8,833 bases of DNA from NCBI GenBank assembly GCA_019090225.1, contig JAHRWI010000296.1:1-8833 (forward strand). Direction: 5' to 3'. A program made the position numbers and the translations under genes. The DNA is from Porticoccaceae bacterium (GTDB lineage: Bacteria; Pseudomonadota; Gammaproteobacteria; Pseudomonadales; Porticoccaceae). The notes beneath the pieces are model-generated. The model had not been told where the DNA came from, ran no database searches, and saw only the letters and a list, made by a program, of their open reading frames with translations. Shown piece after piece: positions 1 through 6,590 of this stretch (positions within the stretch are counted from its first letter, which is position 1; every line of letters begins with the position of its first letter).

Positions 1-2
1 AA

Positions 3-767
3 GTGACCCTGGATAAATACCGTGGCCTGCTTAAGTCCATCAAAAAGACTTTCGAGGTAGTACTGGGCGAGTCGAAACTCCTGCGTAGGCAATCCCATGG
101 CGACGATATTGATATCGACGCTCTGGTGGAAGCTCAGGCAGACTTCGTCAGTGGTCAGGAGATGAGTGAGTGCGTGTACACCCGCTATCGCAATCGGGAA
201 CGCAGCGTCGCGGTCATGTTTATGGTCGATATGAGCGGTTCCACCCACGGCTGGATTAACGATGCCGAACGTGAATCATTAATACTGCTTAGTGAGGCGC
301 TGGAGACCCTTGGCGATCGCTACGCGATCTACGGCTTCTCTGGCAAAACCAATAAACGTTGCGAGACCTATCGGGTTAAACGTTTTGATGAGCCCTACAG
401 TCCTCTGGTGCGACAGCGGATCAGCGGTATTCGCTCAAAAGGCTTTACCCGCATGGGTGTGGCCATTCGGCACCTCGGGCACCTGCTCAATATGAGTCAG
501 GCACGCACCAAAATATTGATTACGTTATCCGATGGCCGCCCCGAAGATTACGATGCCTACAGAGGTCGCTACGCGGTGGAAGACACTCGCCACGCTTTGC
601 AGGAATTACGTCACGACGGTATTCATTCTTTTTGTATCACCATCGATAAAGAAGCTCAGGATTATCTGCCTCATATGTACGGTGCGGGAAATTACGCGGT
701 GATTCACGAAGTCAAAAAACTGCCGCTCAAAGTTGCGGATATTTATCGACGTTTAACGACCGTATAG
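3..767 (+). CDS. VWA-domain protein, NorD/CbbO type, C-terminal part (5' end outside window)
   Basis: This is the C-terminal 254 residues of a VWA protein resembling NorD and CbbO. Those proteins work with MoxR-type AAA+ ATPases (NorQ, CbbQ) to activate or assemble metalloenzymes in the cytoplasm. A complete MIDAS metal site is visible: D76-x-S78-x-S80 (DMSGS), T149 in GFTRMG, and D177-G178 in LSDGRP. Other family-like stretches are the LLRRQ..GDDIDIDALVEA segment before the domain (about residues 26-44), LGDRYAIYGFS (103-113) and RYAVEDTRHAL (189-199). The GTG at position 3 is only the first possible start in the window. Family members usually run to 600 residues or more, so the true start is very probably upstream. 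The partner ATPase is not visible, and whether nitric oxide reductase, Rubisco or another enzyme is served cannot be told from here. The gene converges on the crotonase, 32 bases away. The VWA assignment is firm; the subfamily name is less so. Confidence 0.87.
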   Translation: MTLDKYRGLLKSIKKTFEVVLGESKLLRRQSHGDDIDIDALVEAQADFVSGQEMSECVYTRYRNRERSVAVMFMVDMSGSTHGWINDAERESLILLSEALETLGDRYAIYGFSGKTNKRCETYRVKRFDEPYSPLVRQRISGIRSKGFTRMGVAIRHLGHLLNMSQARTKILITLSDGRPEDYDAYRGRYAVEDTRHALQELRHDGIHSFCITIDKEAQDYLPHMYGAGNYAVIHEVKKLPLKVADIYRRLTTV

Positions 768-778
768 GCGCTGCTTAT

Positions 779-808
779 TTTAAGTAGGGGTGAAATTCCC
801 TACTTAAA
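779..808. terminator. Hairpin between convergent genes, probable bidirectional terminator
   Basis: A perfect 11-bp inverted repeat (TTTAAGTAGGG, 8-base loop, CCCTACTTAAA) lies 11 bases after the VWA gene stop. It contains the TAG stop codon of the opposing crotonase at 800-802. The arms begin and end with T/A runs, so either transcript would end in a short U tract. The tract is only three to six bases, so termination may be modest. The location between two convergent 3' ends is what one expects for a shared terminator. Confidence 0.6.
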
Positions 809-1561
809 TTTCGGCTGGCGTTTTTCTCTAAAAGCCGTGACCCCTTCCTGGGTGTCTTCATCAAGAAACAGAAAGGGCATGACGTCTTTGGCATAGGTGA
901 TATCAGCACCGCCTAGCTCTCGGTTGTAGACAGATTTTGCGTAGCGAATAGCCATTTGCGGTTTGCTGGCCAGTTTATCTGCCAGTTCAAAGGCTCGATC
1001 TAATAATTCATCATGGGCTACGACCTTAAGTACCAAACCCAGATCTTTGGCTTCGTGGGCAGAGATAGGTTCGCCCACCATGCTGAGATATTTAGCCATC
1101 TGGCGGCCCACCAATTCAGCGAGTCGAACAATGGCGAAGCCCGGTAGCAGGCCTAACTGAATCTCTGGAACACCAAATTTAGCTTGTTCAGAAGCAATAA
1201 CAAAGTCAGATGCGATGGCAATTTCAAAACCGCCACCGAAGGCGTAGCCGTTAACCGCTGCGATGACGGGTTTGCTGGTGTTTTCAGGTAAAGCCAGAAC
1301 ATCGAGGACTTTATCGATAAATTGCTTCGCGTAGGTGGTGGTAAATTCAAAGCCGCTGATGTCGGCACCGGCGCAAAATGATTTATCCCCTGCACCGGTG
1401 ATAATAATCGCCCGCACTTTGGGGTCTTCATCGGCTTTAGCCAAAGCGGTAATTAATCCGCTGCGAATGCCGGGGCTGAGGGCATTTAGCTTGCTGGGTT
1501 CATCTAATGTGACCAGTGCGGTGGTGTTGACTAGCTCGTAATTTACACTATCGAATCGCAT
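800..1561 (-). CDS. Enoyl-CoA hydratase/isomerase family protein (crotonase)
   Basis: This 253-residue protein has normal single-domain crotonase length. Crotonases hydrate, isomerise or otherwise transform acyl-CoA thioesters by stabilising an enolate in an oxyanion hole. Visible signatures are the CAGADI oxyanion segment (residues 63-68), NGYAFGGGFE (104-113) and FGVPE (129-133). E113 and E133 align with the two catalytic glutamates of classical enoyl-CoA hydratase, which supports a hydratase-type reaction. The usual GxGGTQRL stretch that follows is replaced by PGFAIVRL (140-147), an atypical variant, so substrate preference may differ. The C terminus ends FREKRQPKF, a common crotonase ending. 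The ATG at 1559-1561 is preceded by GGAG five bases away, which fixes the start. The gene lies 50 bases downstream of the RND permease on the same strand with no obvious hairpin between, so co-transcription is likely. Family assignment is secure; the exact reaction and pathway are unknown. Confidence 0.92.
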   Translation of the reverse strand: MRFDSVNYELVNTTALVTLDEPSKLNALSPGIRSGLITALAKADEDPKVRAIIITGAGDKSFCAGADISGFEFTTTYAKQFIDKVLDVLALPENTSKPVIAAVNGYAFGGGFEIAIASDFVIASEQAKFGVPEIQLGLLPGFAIVRLAELVGRQMAKYLSMVGEPISAHEAKDLGLVLKVVAHDELLDRAFELADKLASKPQMAIRYAKSVYNRELGGADITYAKDVMPFLFLDEDTQEGVTAFREKRQPKFK

Positions 1562-1611
1562 GTTTGCTCCGTGAGTTTATATCGTCATTGCCCCTGCTTC
1601 TGGTCGGTGCT

Positions 1612-4600
1612 CTATTCGTTGGTAACAGGCGCTTTTGGTGATGCTTCGTCTGTGACGCGGGCGTGCAGCCATTCCATAAAGCCTTCCATAATTGAATAGA
1701 CCGGCGGTACTACCACTAAAGTCAGCAGGGTGGAAGATAGCATGCCGCCAATAACAGCGACGGACAAGGGTCCATTGGTTTCATGACCAGCACCGAAACC
1801 TAGTGCTGCGGGCAATAGTGCCAGAATCACGGTGAACGAGGTCATGAGCACGGGCCGTAAACGAATCGGGCAGGCTTCAAGCAGAGCATCATCGATGGCG
1901 AGGCCGTCAGCCCGACGTTGATTGGTGATATCTACCAATAAGATGGAGTTTTTCGCCACCAGACCAACCAGTAGCACCAGGCCTATCATCGAATAGGTAT
2001 TGAGTGTATGCCCGGTGAGCCATAAAGCGATGATGCCGCCAATCATGGCCAGCGGTTGTGCGGTCATAATAATGAAGGGTTGGGTAAATGAATTGAACTG
2101 GCTGGCCAATACCATATATAAAAGTACCGTTGCCAGGGTAAAGGCAAAGAGCATATTGGCGGCGGTTTTGCCAAATTCTTCCGATTGGCCTTTGAAGGTC
2201 AGCGTATAACCAATAGGTAGTATTTCTTCGCCGGTTTTACGTACGGTGTCGATGGCTTCCGCCAGGGGCATTACCGGCTTGCCATAAAACGGCGCGGAGT
2301 AACGCAGGTCATAGCGTGAGATGGAGGCGGGGCCAAGTTTTTCTTCAAGTTTGGCGACAGTATCGACACGGATCATTGTGCCGGTTCGAGAACGCAGGTA
2401 AATACGGTTCAGGTCGCTGGCGGACTGGAAGTGACCATCTGCGGCTTTGACACGCAGGTCATAGCGTTCACCGTCACCGGGATCATCATTATATTTGGCT
2501 ACGTCGAGACCACCGACCATCACGTTGACTGCCTGGGCGATATCCCGTGTTGAAAAACCCAGGTCAGCTGCGCGGACACTGTCTACTTTTAACTGATATT
2601 GAGGCAGCTCCAGATTCAGGTCGAGATCGATATTGCCCATACCTTCGACATTGTTAAGTTTATTTTCTAGCAGGTAGGCGAGGCGGGCGACTTCATCAAG
2701 GTTGGGGCCATTAATGGAGTATTGCAGCGGTTCACCCCGTGAGCCACCGAGTTTGGGTATGGGTGCCGGGAAAGCACGGGCACCGGGTACTGTAGCCAGC
2801 TCTTTGGCTAATACTTTGATGAGTTCCTGTTGACTTTGATCTCGCTCAGTAGCGGGCGTCATGCGCACAAAGCCCATGGCAGTGGTGACCTGCCTGCCAC
2901 TGGTACCCAGGCCAAAAAAGTAACTCATAATGACGTCATCGTGAGAGGCAAGAATATCTTCGACCTCTTTAAGTCTGCCACTGGAGTACTCGATTCCCGA
3001 ACCCAGCGGAGTGCGGACAATCACCATAAAGCTGGCCTCGTCCTGACCCGGAGAGAATTCCTTACCGATATCTTTAAGAAAGAATATCGAGCCCATGACT
3101 AACAACCAGGTAATGCCGATTACTGTCCAGCGGAATCTCAATGCTACGCCCAGCAATTTTGCGTAATTGCGTTCCATGCTACGGAAGCTTTTTTCTAGCC
3201 AGTAATAGAGGCCACCTTCGTGCTCTTCTACTTGCAGAAATCGTGAGCAAAGCATAGGTGTAAGCGTCATTGAAACAAACCATGAGACCAGTACGCCGAC
3301 TGTCACCACCACAGCAAAGGAAGAGAAAAACCGGCCGATAATGCCGCCCATAAAAATAACCGGTACAAAAATCGACACCAGTGACAGGGTTGCGGCGAGT
3401 ACGGGGAATACCACTTCGGCGGTGCCGTGAATTGCCGCAGTTTTTGGGTCAGGATCGATGGATTCCCGATGTCGAAAGATATTTTCGAGCACCACAATGG
3501 CATCATCGACAACGATGCCGATAAGCAGGAGCAGGGCCAACAGGGTCATGGAATTAAGGGTGTAGCCGAAGAAATATATCGCTGCGATAGAGCCGAACAG
3601 CGATATGGGTATGGCAATACCAATAATGATGGTCGAGCGTATGCTTTTGAGAAACATCCACACCACCAGCGCTGTGAGGAGGGTGCCGAGAATCAAATGC
3701 TCTTCCAGAGCGCCGACCATGTTGCGAACAAACAGTGAGTCGTCTGAGGCGATGGTTAATTTCATACCGGCGGGCAGTTGGGGCCTGATGACTTCTTCGA
3801 TGCGCCGATAAGCCTCATCAATGATTTCTACGGTGTTAGCATTGGCGATCTTTGCGATACCCAGCCCTACAGTAGTCTTGCCGTTAACCCGCGCCAGGCT
3901 TCTGGGGTCGGCCATGCCGTCCTCGACTTCTGCCATGATGCCCAGTTTCAGCGGCGCGCCGTCCCGGTAGGCCACCACCAGGTTTTCCAGTTGCCTGGGG
4001 TCGTGGTATTCCATGTCGAGCTTGACCATATGCTCGGTCTCGCCGCTGACCAGAAACCCGCCAGGCATCATAAAATGTTCGTTGCGGATAGCGCCAAGAA
4101 TTTCATTGGTGGTGACGTTAAAAGCGGCCATTCTGTCGAGGTCAAGGTTGACTCGAATGGTTCGTTCGCGACGGCCACCGATGAGAATTTCACCAACGCC
4201 GTTAATGGTTTCAAGGTTTTTCTTGATGACATTGATGGCGTAGGAATTCAGTTGCTGGAGGGTCCGATCCCCTTCGAGGGCGAGCCACATAATGGGTGAA
4301 GCACCAAATTCCAATTTGGCGACAATGGGCGGGTCAGCGTCCGGTGGCAGCTGATTGAGTATCTGGTTGACCTTTGCCTGAATTTCATCGAAAGCGACGT
4401 TGGTATCTTTATCGAGGTCGAAAGTAACCACTACCGTTGAGTTGCCGGGGGATGATGTCGATGAGATATGTTCGATACCTGGAACCGCGTTAACTGCGGT
4501 TTCGATGATATTGGTGATAGAGGCATCTATAACACTGGGGTTGGCACCCACCAGGTTGGTTTTTACAGCAACCAGAGGGAATTCAGCGCTTGGGTAACGA

Positions 4601-4704
4601 TCAACTCCAACCCTTGAATAGCCGATGATGCCGAATAATATGAGTACCGCTGACAACATAGTTGTCAGCACGTGGCGATTGATGGATAGCGTAGGGAGGT
4701 TCAT
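1612..4704 (-). CDS. RND efflux transporter permease subunit (AcrB/MexB superfamily)
   Basis: This 1030-residue inner-membrane proton antiporter has the usual full length for hydrophobe/amphiphile RND pumps. It shows the expected layout: TM1 near residues 12-30, a large periplasmic loop to about 335, TM2-TM6 (about 336-486), TM7 (about 527-545), a second periplasmic loop, and TM8-TM12 (about 848-1002). Proton-relay residues are present: adjacent aspartates D400-D401 in TM4 (GIVVDDAIVVLEN), K918 in TM10 (GLVAKNSILLVD) and R948/T955 around TM11 (IRLRPVLMTS). The DD motif and the large loops favour drug or amphiphile efflux over heavy-metal export, but the substrate cannot be read from sequence. 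The ATG lies three bases after the adaptor stop with no good ribosome-binding site, so translation is probably coupled to the adaptor. No outer-membrane channel gene is adjacent, so the pump presumably uses a TolC-like channel encoded elsewhere. The reading frame is intact. Confidence 0.96.
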   Translation of the reverse strand: MNLPTLSINRHVLTTMLSAVLILFGIIGYSRVGVDRYPSAEFPLVAVKTNLVGANPSVIDASITNIIETAVNAVPGIEHISSTSSPGNSTVVVTFDLDKDTNVAFDEIQAKVNQILNQLPPDADPPIVAKLEFGASPIMWLALEGDRTLQQLNSYAINVIKKNLETINGVGEILIGGRRERTIRVNLDLDRMAAFNVTTNEILGAIRNEHFMMPGGFLVSGETEHMVKLDMEYHDPRQLENLVVAYRDGAPLKLGIMAEVEDGMADPRSLARVNGKTTVGLGIAKIANANTVEIIDEAYRRIEEVIRPQLPAGMKLTIASDDSLFVRNMVGALEEHLILGTLLTALVVWMFLKSIRSTIIIGIAIPISLFGSIAAIYFFGYTLNSMTLLALLLLIGIVVDDAIVVLENIFRHRESIDPDPKTAAIHGTAEVVFPVLAATLSLVSIFVPVIFMGGIIGRFFSSFAVVVTVGVLVSWFVSMTLTPMLCSRFLQVEEHEGGLYYWLEKSFRSMERNYAKLLGVALRFRWTVIGITWLLVMGSIFFLKDIGKEFSPGQDEASFMVIVRTPLGSGIEYSSGRLKEVEDILASHDDVIMSYFFGLGTSGRQVTTAMGFVRMTPATERDQSQQELIKVLAKELATVPGARAFPAPIPKLGGSRGEPLQYSINGPNLDEVARLAYLLENKLNNVEGMGNIDLDLNLELPQYQLKVDSVRAADLGFSTRDIAQAVNVMVGGLDVAKYNDDPGDGERYDLRVKAADGHFQSASDLNRIYLRSRTGTMIRVDTVAKLEEKLGPASISRYDLRYSAPFYGKPVMPLAEAIDTVRKTGEEILPIGYTLTFKGQSEEFGKTAANMLFAFTLATVLLYMVLASQFNSFTQPFIIMTAQPLAMIGGIIALWLTGHTLNTYSMIGLVLLVGLVAKNSILLVDITNQRRADGLAIDDALLEACPIRLRPVLMTSFTVILALLPAALGFGAGHETNGPLSVAVIGGMLSSTLLTLVVVPPVYSIMEGFMEWLHARVTDEASPKAPVTNE

Positions 4705-4707
4705 GGT

Positions 4708-5805
4708 TTAGTTACTATTTGAGACAGTGACGGGAGCGCCATCAGTGAGATAGGCAGCGCCATTTACTGCGATGGTTTCATTACCTTCGAGTCCAGAGGT
4801 GATTTCTACCCTGCCACTCACATATTCACCGGTTTCCACGATCTGTTGTCGAGCAATGTTGTCGTTAATCACATAGGCCACCTTGCCGGCCGGGCGTAAG
4901 ACCACAGATGCCAGCGGCACAGTGATGGCGTTAGCGCGTTTTTCCAGAACAATGGTGCCGGTGACGCTGGCTCCGGGTTGCCATTTTCCAGGGTTGTCTA
5001 TGATAGTCAGGACATCGATAGCCCGGTTACTGGTGCCAACAATTGGTCGGATTTCCATAATTTTATCGATGATCACAGTATCCGGGTCTAAGGGGGAGAC
5101 GAGTCTCACCTCAAGCCCCCTGGCAATTCGGGGTGCCAGGGTTTCCGGCAGCGGCAGACGGGCTCGTAGTTTATCTATTTTAGTGATACGCAGTAGCGGA
5201 TCACCAACTTTGACAAAATCGCCAATACTGGCCAATTCCGCATCGACGACACCAGTGTAGGGCGAAATAACTCGGGTTTTGGTTAATCCTCGTTGTTTTT
5301 GTTTGAGTCGCTCCTGGGCTGCCTTGAGTTGTTCTTCCAAGGCGTCTAGCTGGGCTTTAGCGTCGTCATATCGATCAATGGATATCAGTTTGTCCTCAAG
5401 CAGTTTGCTATAGCGATTGACAGTTCGTTGCTGATTGGTATGCAAAGCAGTGAGCTGCGCAGCTTCTGCTTTGGCTCCACGTTCGGCGATTGAATAATCT
5501 TCGGTGTCTAGCTCAACCAACAACTGGCCGATTACCACCTTTTCTCCGGCCTTCGCGTGACCAGCGATAATTCGTCCTTCAACTTCGGCGGAGACTTCGG
5601 GCTTAAAGATGCTTTCTAGTGCCCCCACCGATGGCTCAGTTATCTCCAGTGTGGATGTCTCAACCTGAATCGTCGATACGATGGTTGCCCGTACCGGGGG
5701 CTTGGCATCTTGCTTGTCGGCTTCCGCTGTTTTGTCCCCGCAACCTGAAATAACGGCAATAGCAGCTATTAGTAAGTAGCTAGTCCTTGTATGAAGTTTT
5801 AACAT
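4708..5805 (-). CDS. RND pump periplasmic adaptor (membrane fusion protein, HlyD/AcrA family), lipoprotein
   Basis: Periplasmic adaptor that links the downstream permease to an outer-membrane channel. The start chosen is the ATG at 5803-5805 (365 residues), because it places a clean lipoprotein signal at the N terminus: MLKLHTR, a hydrophobic core, then the lipobox I19-S20-G21-C22. A GTG at 5833-5835 would add ten residues but has no better ribosome-binding site. After C22 comes a charged linker, then the N-terminal lipoyl half (about 68-102), an alpha-helical coiled-coil hairpin rich in Q, E, K and L (about 105-178), the C-terminal lipoyl half with SPYTGVVDAELASIGDFVKVGDPL (from about 181), a beta-barrel (about 210-285) and a membrane-proximal domain to the end. 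C22 is followed by Gly, not Asp. The gene is first in the operon and lies three bases before the permease. Its leader carries several palindromes and a candidate promoter. The family is secure; the exact start is less so. Confidence 0.93.
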   Translation of the reverse strand: MLKLHTRTSYLLIAAIAVISGCGDKTAEADKQDAKPPVRATIVSTIQVETSTLEITEPSVGALESIFKPEVSAEVEGRIIAGHAKAGEKVVIGQLLVELDTEDYSIAERGAKAEAAQLTALHTNQQRTVNRYSKLLEDKLISIDRYDDAKAQLDALEEQLKAAQERLKQKQRGLTKTRVISPYTGVVDAELASIGDFVKVGDPLLRITKIDKLRARLPLPETLAPRIARGLEVRLVSPLDPDTVIIDKIMEIRPIVGTSNRAIDVLTIIDNPGKWQPGASVTGTIVLEKRANAITVPLASVVLRPAGKVAYVINDNIARQQIVETGEYVSGRVEITSGLEGNETIAVNGAAYLTDGAPVTVSNSN

Positions 5806-5831
5806 AATTCCGTTGTACCTGTGACTGGTTA

Positions 5832-5920
5832 ACACTTGAGTGTGATAAAGATATCGCTAGAGTTTGGGGTTTGTTCTAGCGCCTGGTTTTAAAATTGTAT
5901 GGTGGAAACATTCGACGAAT
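5832..5920. repeat. Cluster of short inverted repeats in the leader of the pump operon
   Basis: Three separate inverted repeats lie in the roughly 90 bases upstream of the adaptor. ACACT-TG-AGTGT is at 5832-5843. CGCTAGA and TCTAGCG (7-bp arms, 13-base loop) are at 5855-5861 and 5875-5881. ATTCG-A-CGAAT is at 5910-5920. If transcription starts near 5934, all would be in the 5' untranslated leader and could act as RNA hairpins; otherwise they could be protein-binding sites. Each is short enough to occur by chance, so only the clustering is notable. Confidence 0.4.
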
Positions 5921-5940
5921 CTTACAAAAAGTACGTCCTG

Positions 5941-5949
5941 ATTATCTCA
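5941..5949 (-). promoter_or_regulatory. Candidate extended -10 promoter for the pump operon
   Basis: On the minus strand this reads TGA-GATAAT. The hexamer matches the sigma-70 -10 consensus at five of six positions and carries the TGn extension directly upstream, an arrangement that can work with a poor -35 box. No good -35 hexamer is seen at 16-18 bases. Transcription would start near 5934, giving a leader of about 130 bases before the adaptor ATG. The adjacent palindrome at 5951-5964 would occupy the spacer and so block polymerase when bound. This is inferred from sequence pattern only. Confidence 0.4.
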
Positions 5950-5950
5950 A

Positions 5951-5964
5951 TGTAGGTGCCTACA
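5951..5964. promoter_or_regulatory. Operator-like palindrome TGTAGG-TG-CCTACA
   Basis: A perfect dyad with 6-bp arms and a two-base centre lies immediately upstream of the candidate -10 element of the adaptor gene. Imperfect outer symmetry (CTCA at 5946-5949 against TGAG at 5969-5972) extends it. Size, symmetry and position fit a site for a dimeric helix-turn-helix repressor such as the TetR-family regulators that commonly control RND pumps. No regulator gene is present in the window, so the protein that would bind is unknown. Confidence 0.5.
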
Positions 5965-6123
5965 ATAATGAGGTCGAGTAATAATTAGTTTGAGTGTTCT
6001 ATATAGTAGAAGTGGCCTTACACCCCGAATTATCAGGGTGTTTGTTGCTTGTTCGGGCCTTTGCCAGACCGGTTTTTGTGTGGCAATTTGTGAACCATAT
6101 TATGACCTAAGTCCAAAGCGTAA

Positions 6124-6435
6124 GCGCGTGTAAAGCAAGTCACTTACGATCTAACGACCGGCGAACCGGAAGCATCGGAATAGGCAGTTAAAGCGGCGCG
6201 CATTGTCGCAGAAAAGGTACCCCCTGGACAAGTTTTGTTACCTGCCGGTAGCGCCGCCACTTTTTTTGACCATGGCAAATTATATGGAATTGATTTAACG
6301 CAGTATCCGGCCAAATTTATTGGTTGCCTCTCCGTCGCCGTCTATGGTTGAATTGAACTCGCACAAGCCCACGGCGACATGCTCGATATCCTGCCTCAGA
6401 CTTGGCTATTTGCGTGTTTTAGATGGTGGAGGACT
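6124..6435 (+). pseudogene. Decayed coding frame, family not recognised
   Basis: One plus-strand frame reads like ordinary protein for about 104 codons but is broken by in-frame stops: TAA at 6121 just before it, TAG at 6181, TGA at 6349 and TAG at 6436. Between the two internal stops are 55 open codons, including AARIVAEKVPPGQVLLPAGS (from codon 6196) and then FFDHGKLYGIDLTQYPAKF (6262-6318). The frame continues after the TGA with IELAQAHGDMLDILPQTW (6352-6405). There is no ATG and no ribosome-binding site at its beginning. A run of seven T at 6261-6267 is a possible slippage point. The mix of charged, small and hydrophobic residues and the codon choice look coding, unlike the other frames. 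I could not assign a family. It is most simply a remnant of a gene once located between the two divergent units. It could also be a chance open frame. Confidence 0.42.
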
Positions 6436-6501
6436 TAGTTGGGACGAGCGGGACGTGGCGGTAATCGCTTTTGTTATCTATTATGTTAGCGGCCGTGGTT
6501 T

Positions 6502-6530
6502 TTGTTCTACACAGCTGAATACACTAAATT
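6502..6530 (+). promoter_or_regulatory. Weak sigma-70-like promoter candidate for the hydrolase/oxidoreductase pair
   Basis: TTGTTC at 6502-6507 and TAAATT at 6525-6530 are separated by exactly 17 bases. The -35 matches consensus at three positions and the -10 at four, so the match is weak. It lies about 60 bases before the TTG start, in an AT-rich stretch, which is a suitable place. An inverted repeat at 6540-6556 would fall at or just after the start of transcription. Confidence 0.3.
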
Positions 6531-6539
6531 TATTCATCG

Positions 6540-6556
6540 AATACTATAAAAGTATT
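6540..6556. repeat. Inverted repeat AATACT-ATAAA-AGTATT upstream of the hydrolase
   Basis: Perfect 6-bp arms with a five-base centre, 22 bases before the Shine-Dalgarno sequence. It sits just downstream of the candidate -10 element, a position typical of repressor operators, but its AT-only centre and short arms could arise by chance in this AT-rich stretch. A TATAAA hexamer (6545-6550) inside it is an alternative -10 element without a good -35. Confidence 0.33.
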
Positions 6557-6578
6557 TATTCATTCGTTAACTATCTTC

Positions 6579-6584
6579 AAGGGG
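6579..6584 (+). promoter_or_regulatory. Ribosome-binding site that supports the TTG start
   Basis: AAGGGG lies six bases before the TTG at 6591-6593, an optimal Shine-Dalgarno arrangement. The next in-frame ATG encodes M34, inside the conserved first beta-strand/oxyanion region, so it cannot be the start. This makes TTG the start codon with good confidence. Confidence 0.8.
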
Positions 6585-6590
6585 AAACCA

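Larger units (their letters stand above)
5965..6590. other. Intergenic region without an intact gene
   Basis: About 625 bases between the operator-like palindrome and the alpha/beta hydrolase. From 5965 to 6120 no convincing gene is visible on either strand; a weak 6-bp inverted repeat (ACACCC at 6020-6025, GGGTGT at 6036-6041) is present without a proper U tract. From 6124 to 6435 there is a frame that reads like decayed protein-coding sequence (separate entry). From about 6440 to 6590 the sequence becomes AT-rich and holds a weak promoter candidate, an inverted repeat and the hydrolase ribosome-binding site. No tRNA, insertion-sequence end or CRISPR repeat was seen. Confidence 0.6.

Noticed and set aside
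3778..4299. 173-residue open frame on the plus strand
   Set aside because: It is fully antisense to the RND permease, which is unambiguous; it is a shadow of the permease codon pattern.
5806..5835. GTG at 5833-5835 as the adaptor start
   Set aside because: It would put ten extra polar residues before a clean lipoprotein signal peptide and lacks a better ribosome-binding site; the ATG at 5803-5805 fits the family.
6020..6041. Hairpin ACACCC/GGGTGT as a terminator
   Set aside because: Only six base pairs with a ten-base loop, no continuous U tract and no gene ending nearby.
6184..6348. Adenylate/guanylate cyclase remnant, suggested by AARI followed by PPGQVLL
   Set aside because: The spacing before AARI does not fit the cyclase core and the downstream residues lack the usual LKG segment, so the resemblance is too thin to name.
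5836..6590. tRNA, CRISPR array or insertion-sequence ends in the gene-free region
   Set aside because: No T-loop-like motif, no regularly spaced repeats and no terminal inverted repeats with target duplication were found.
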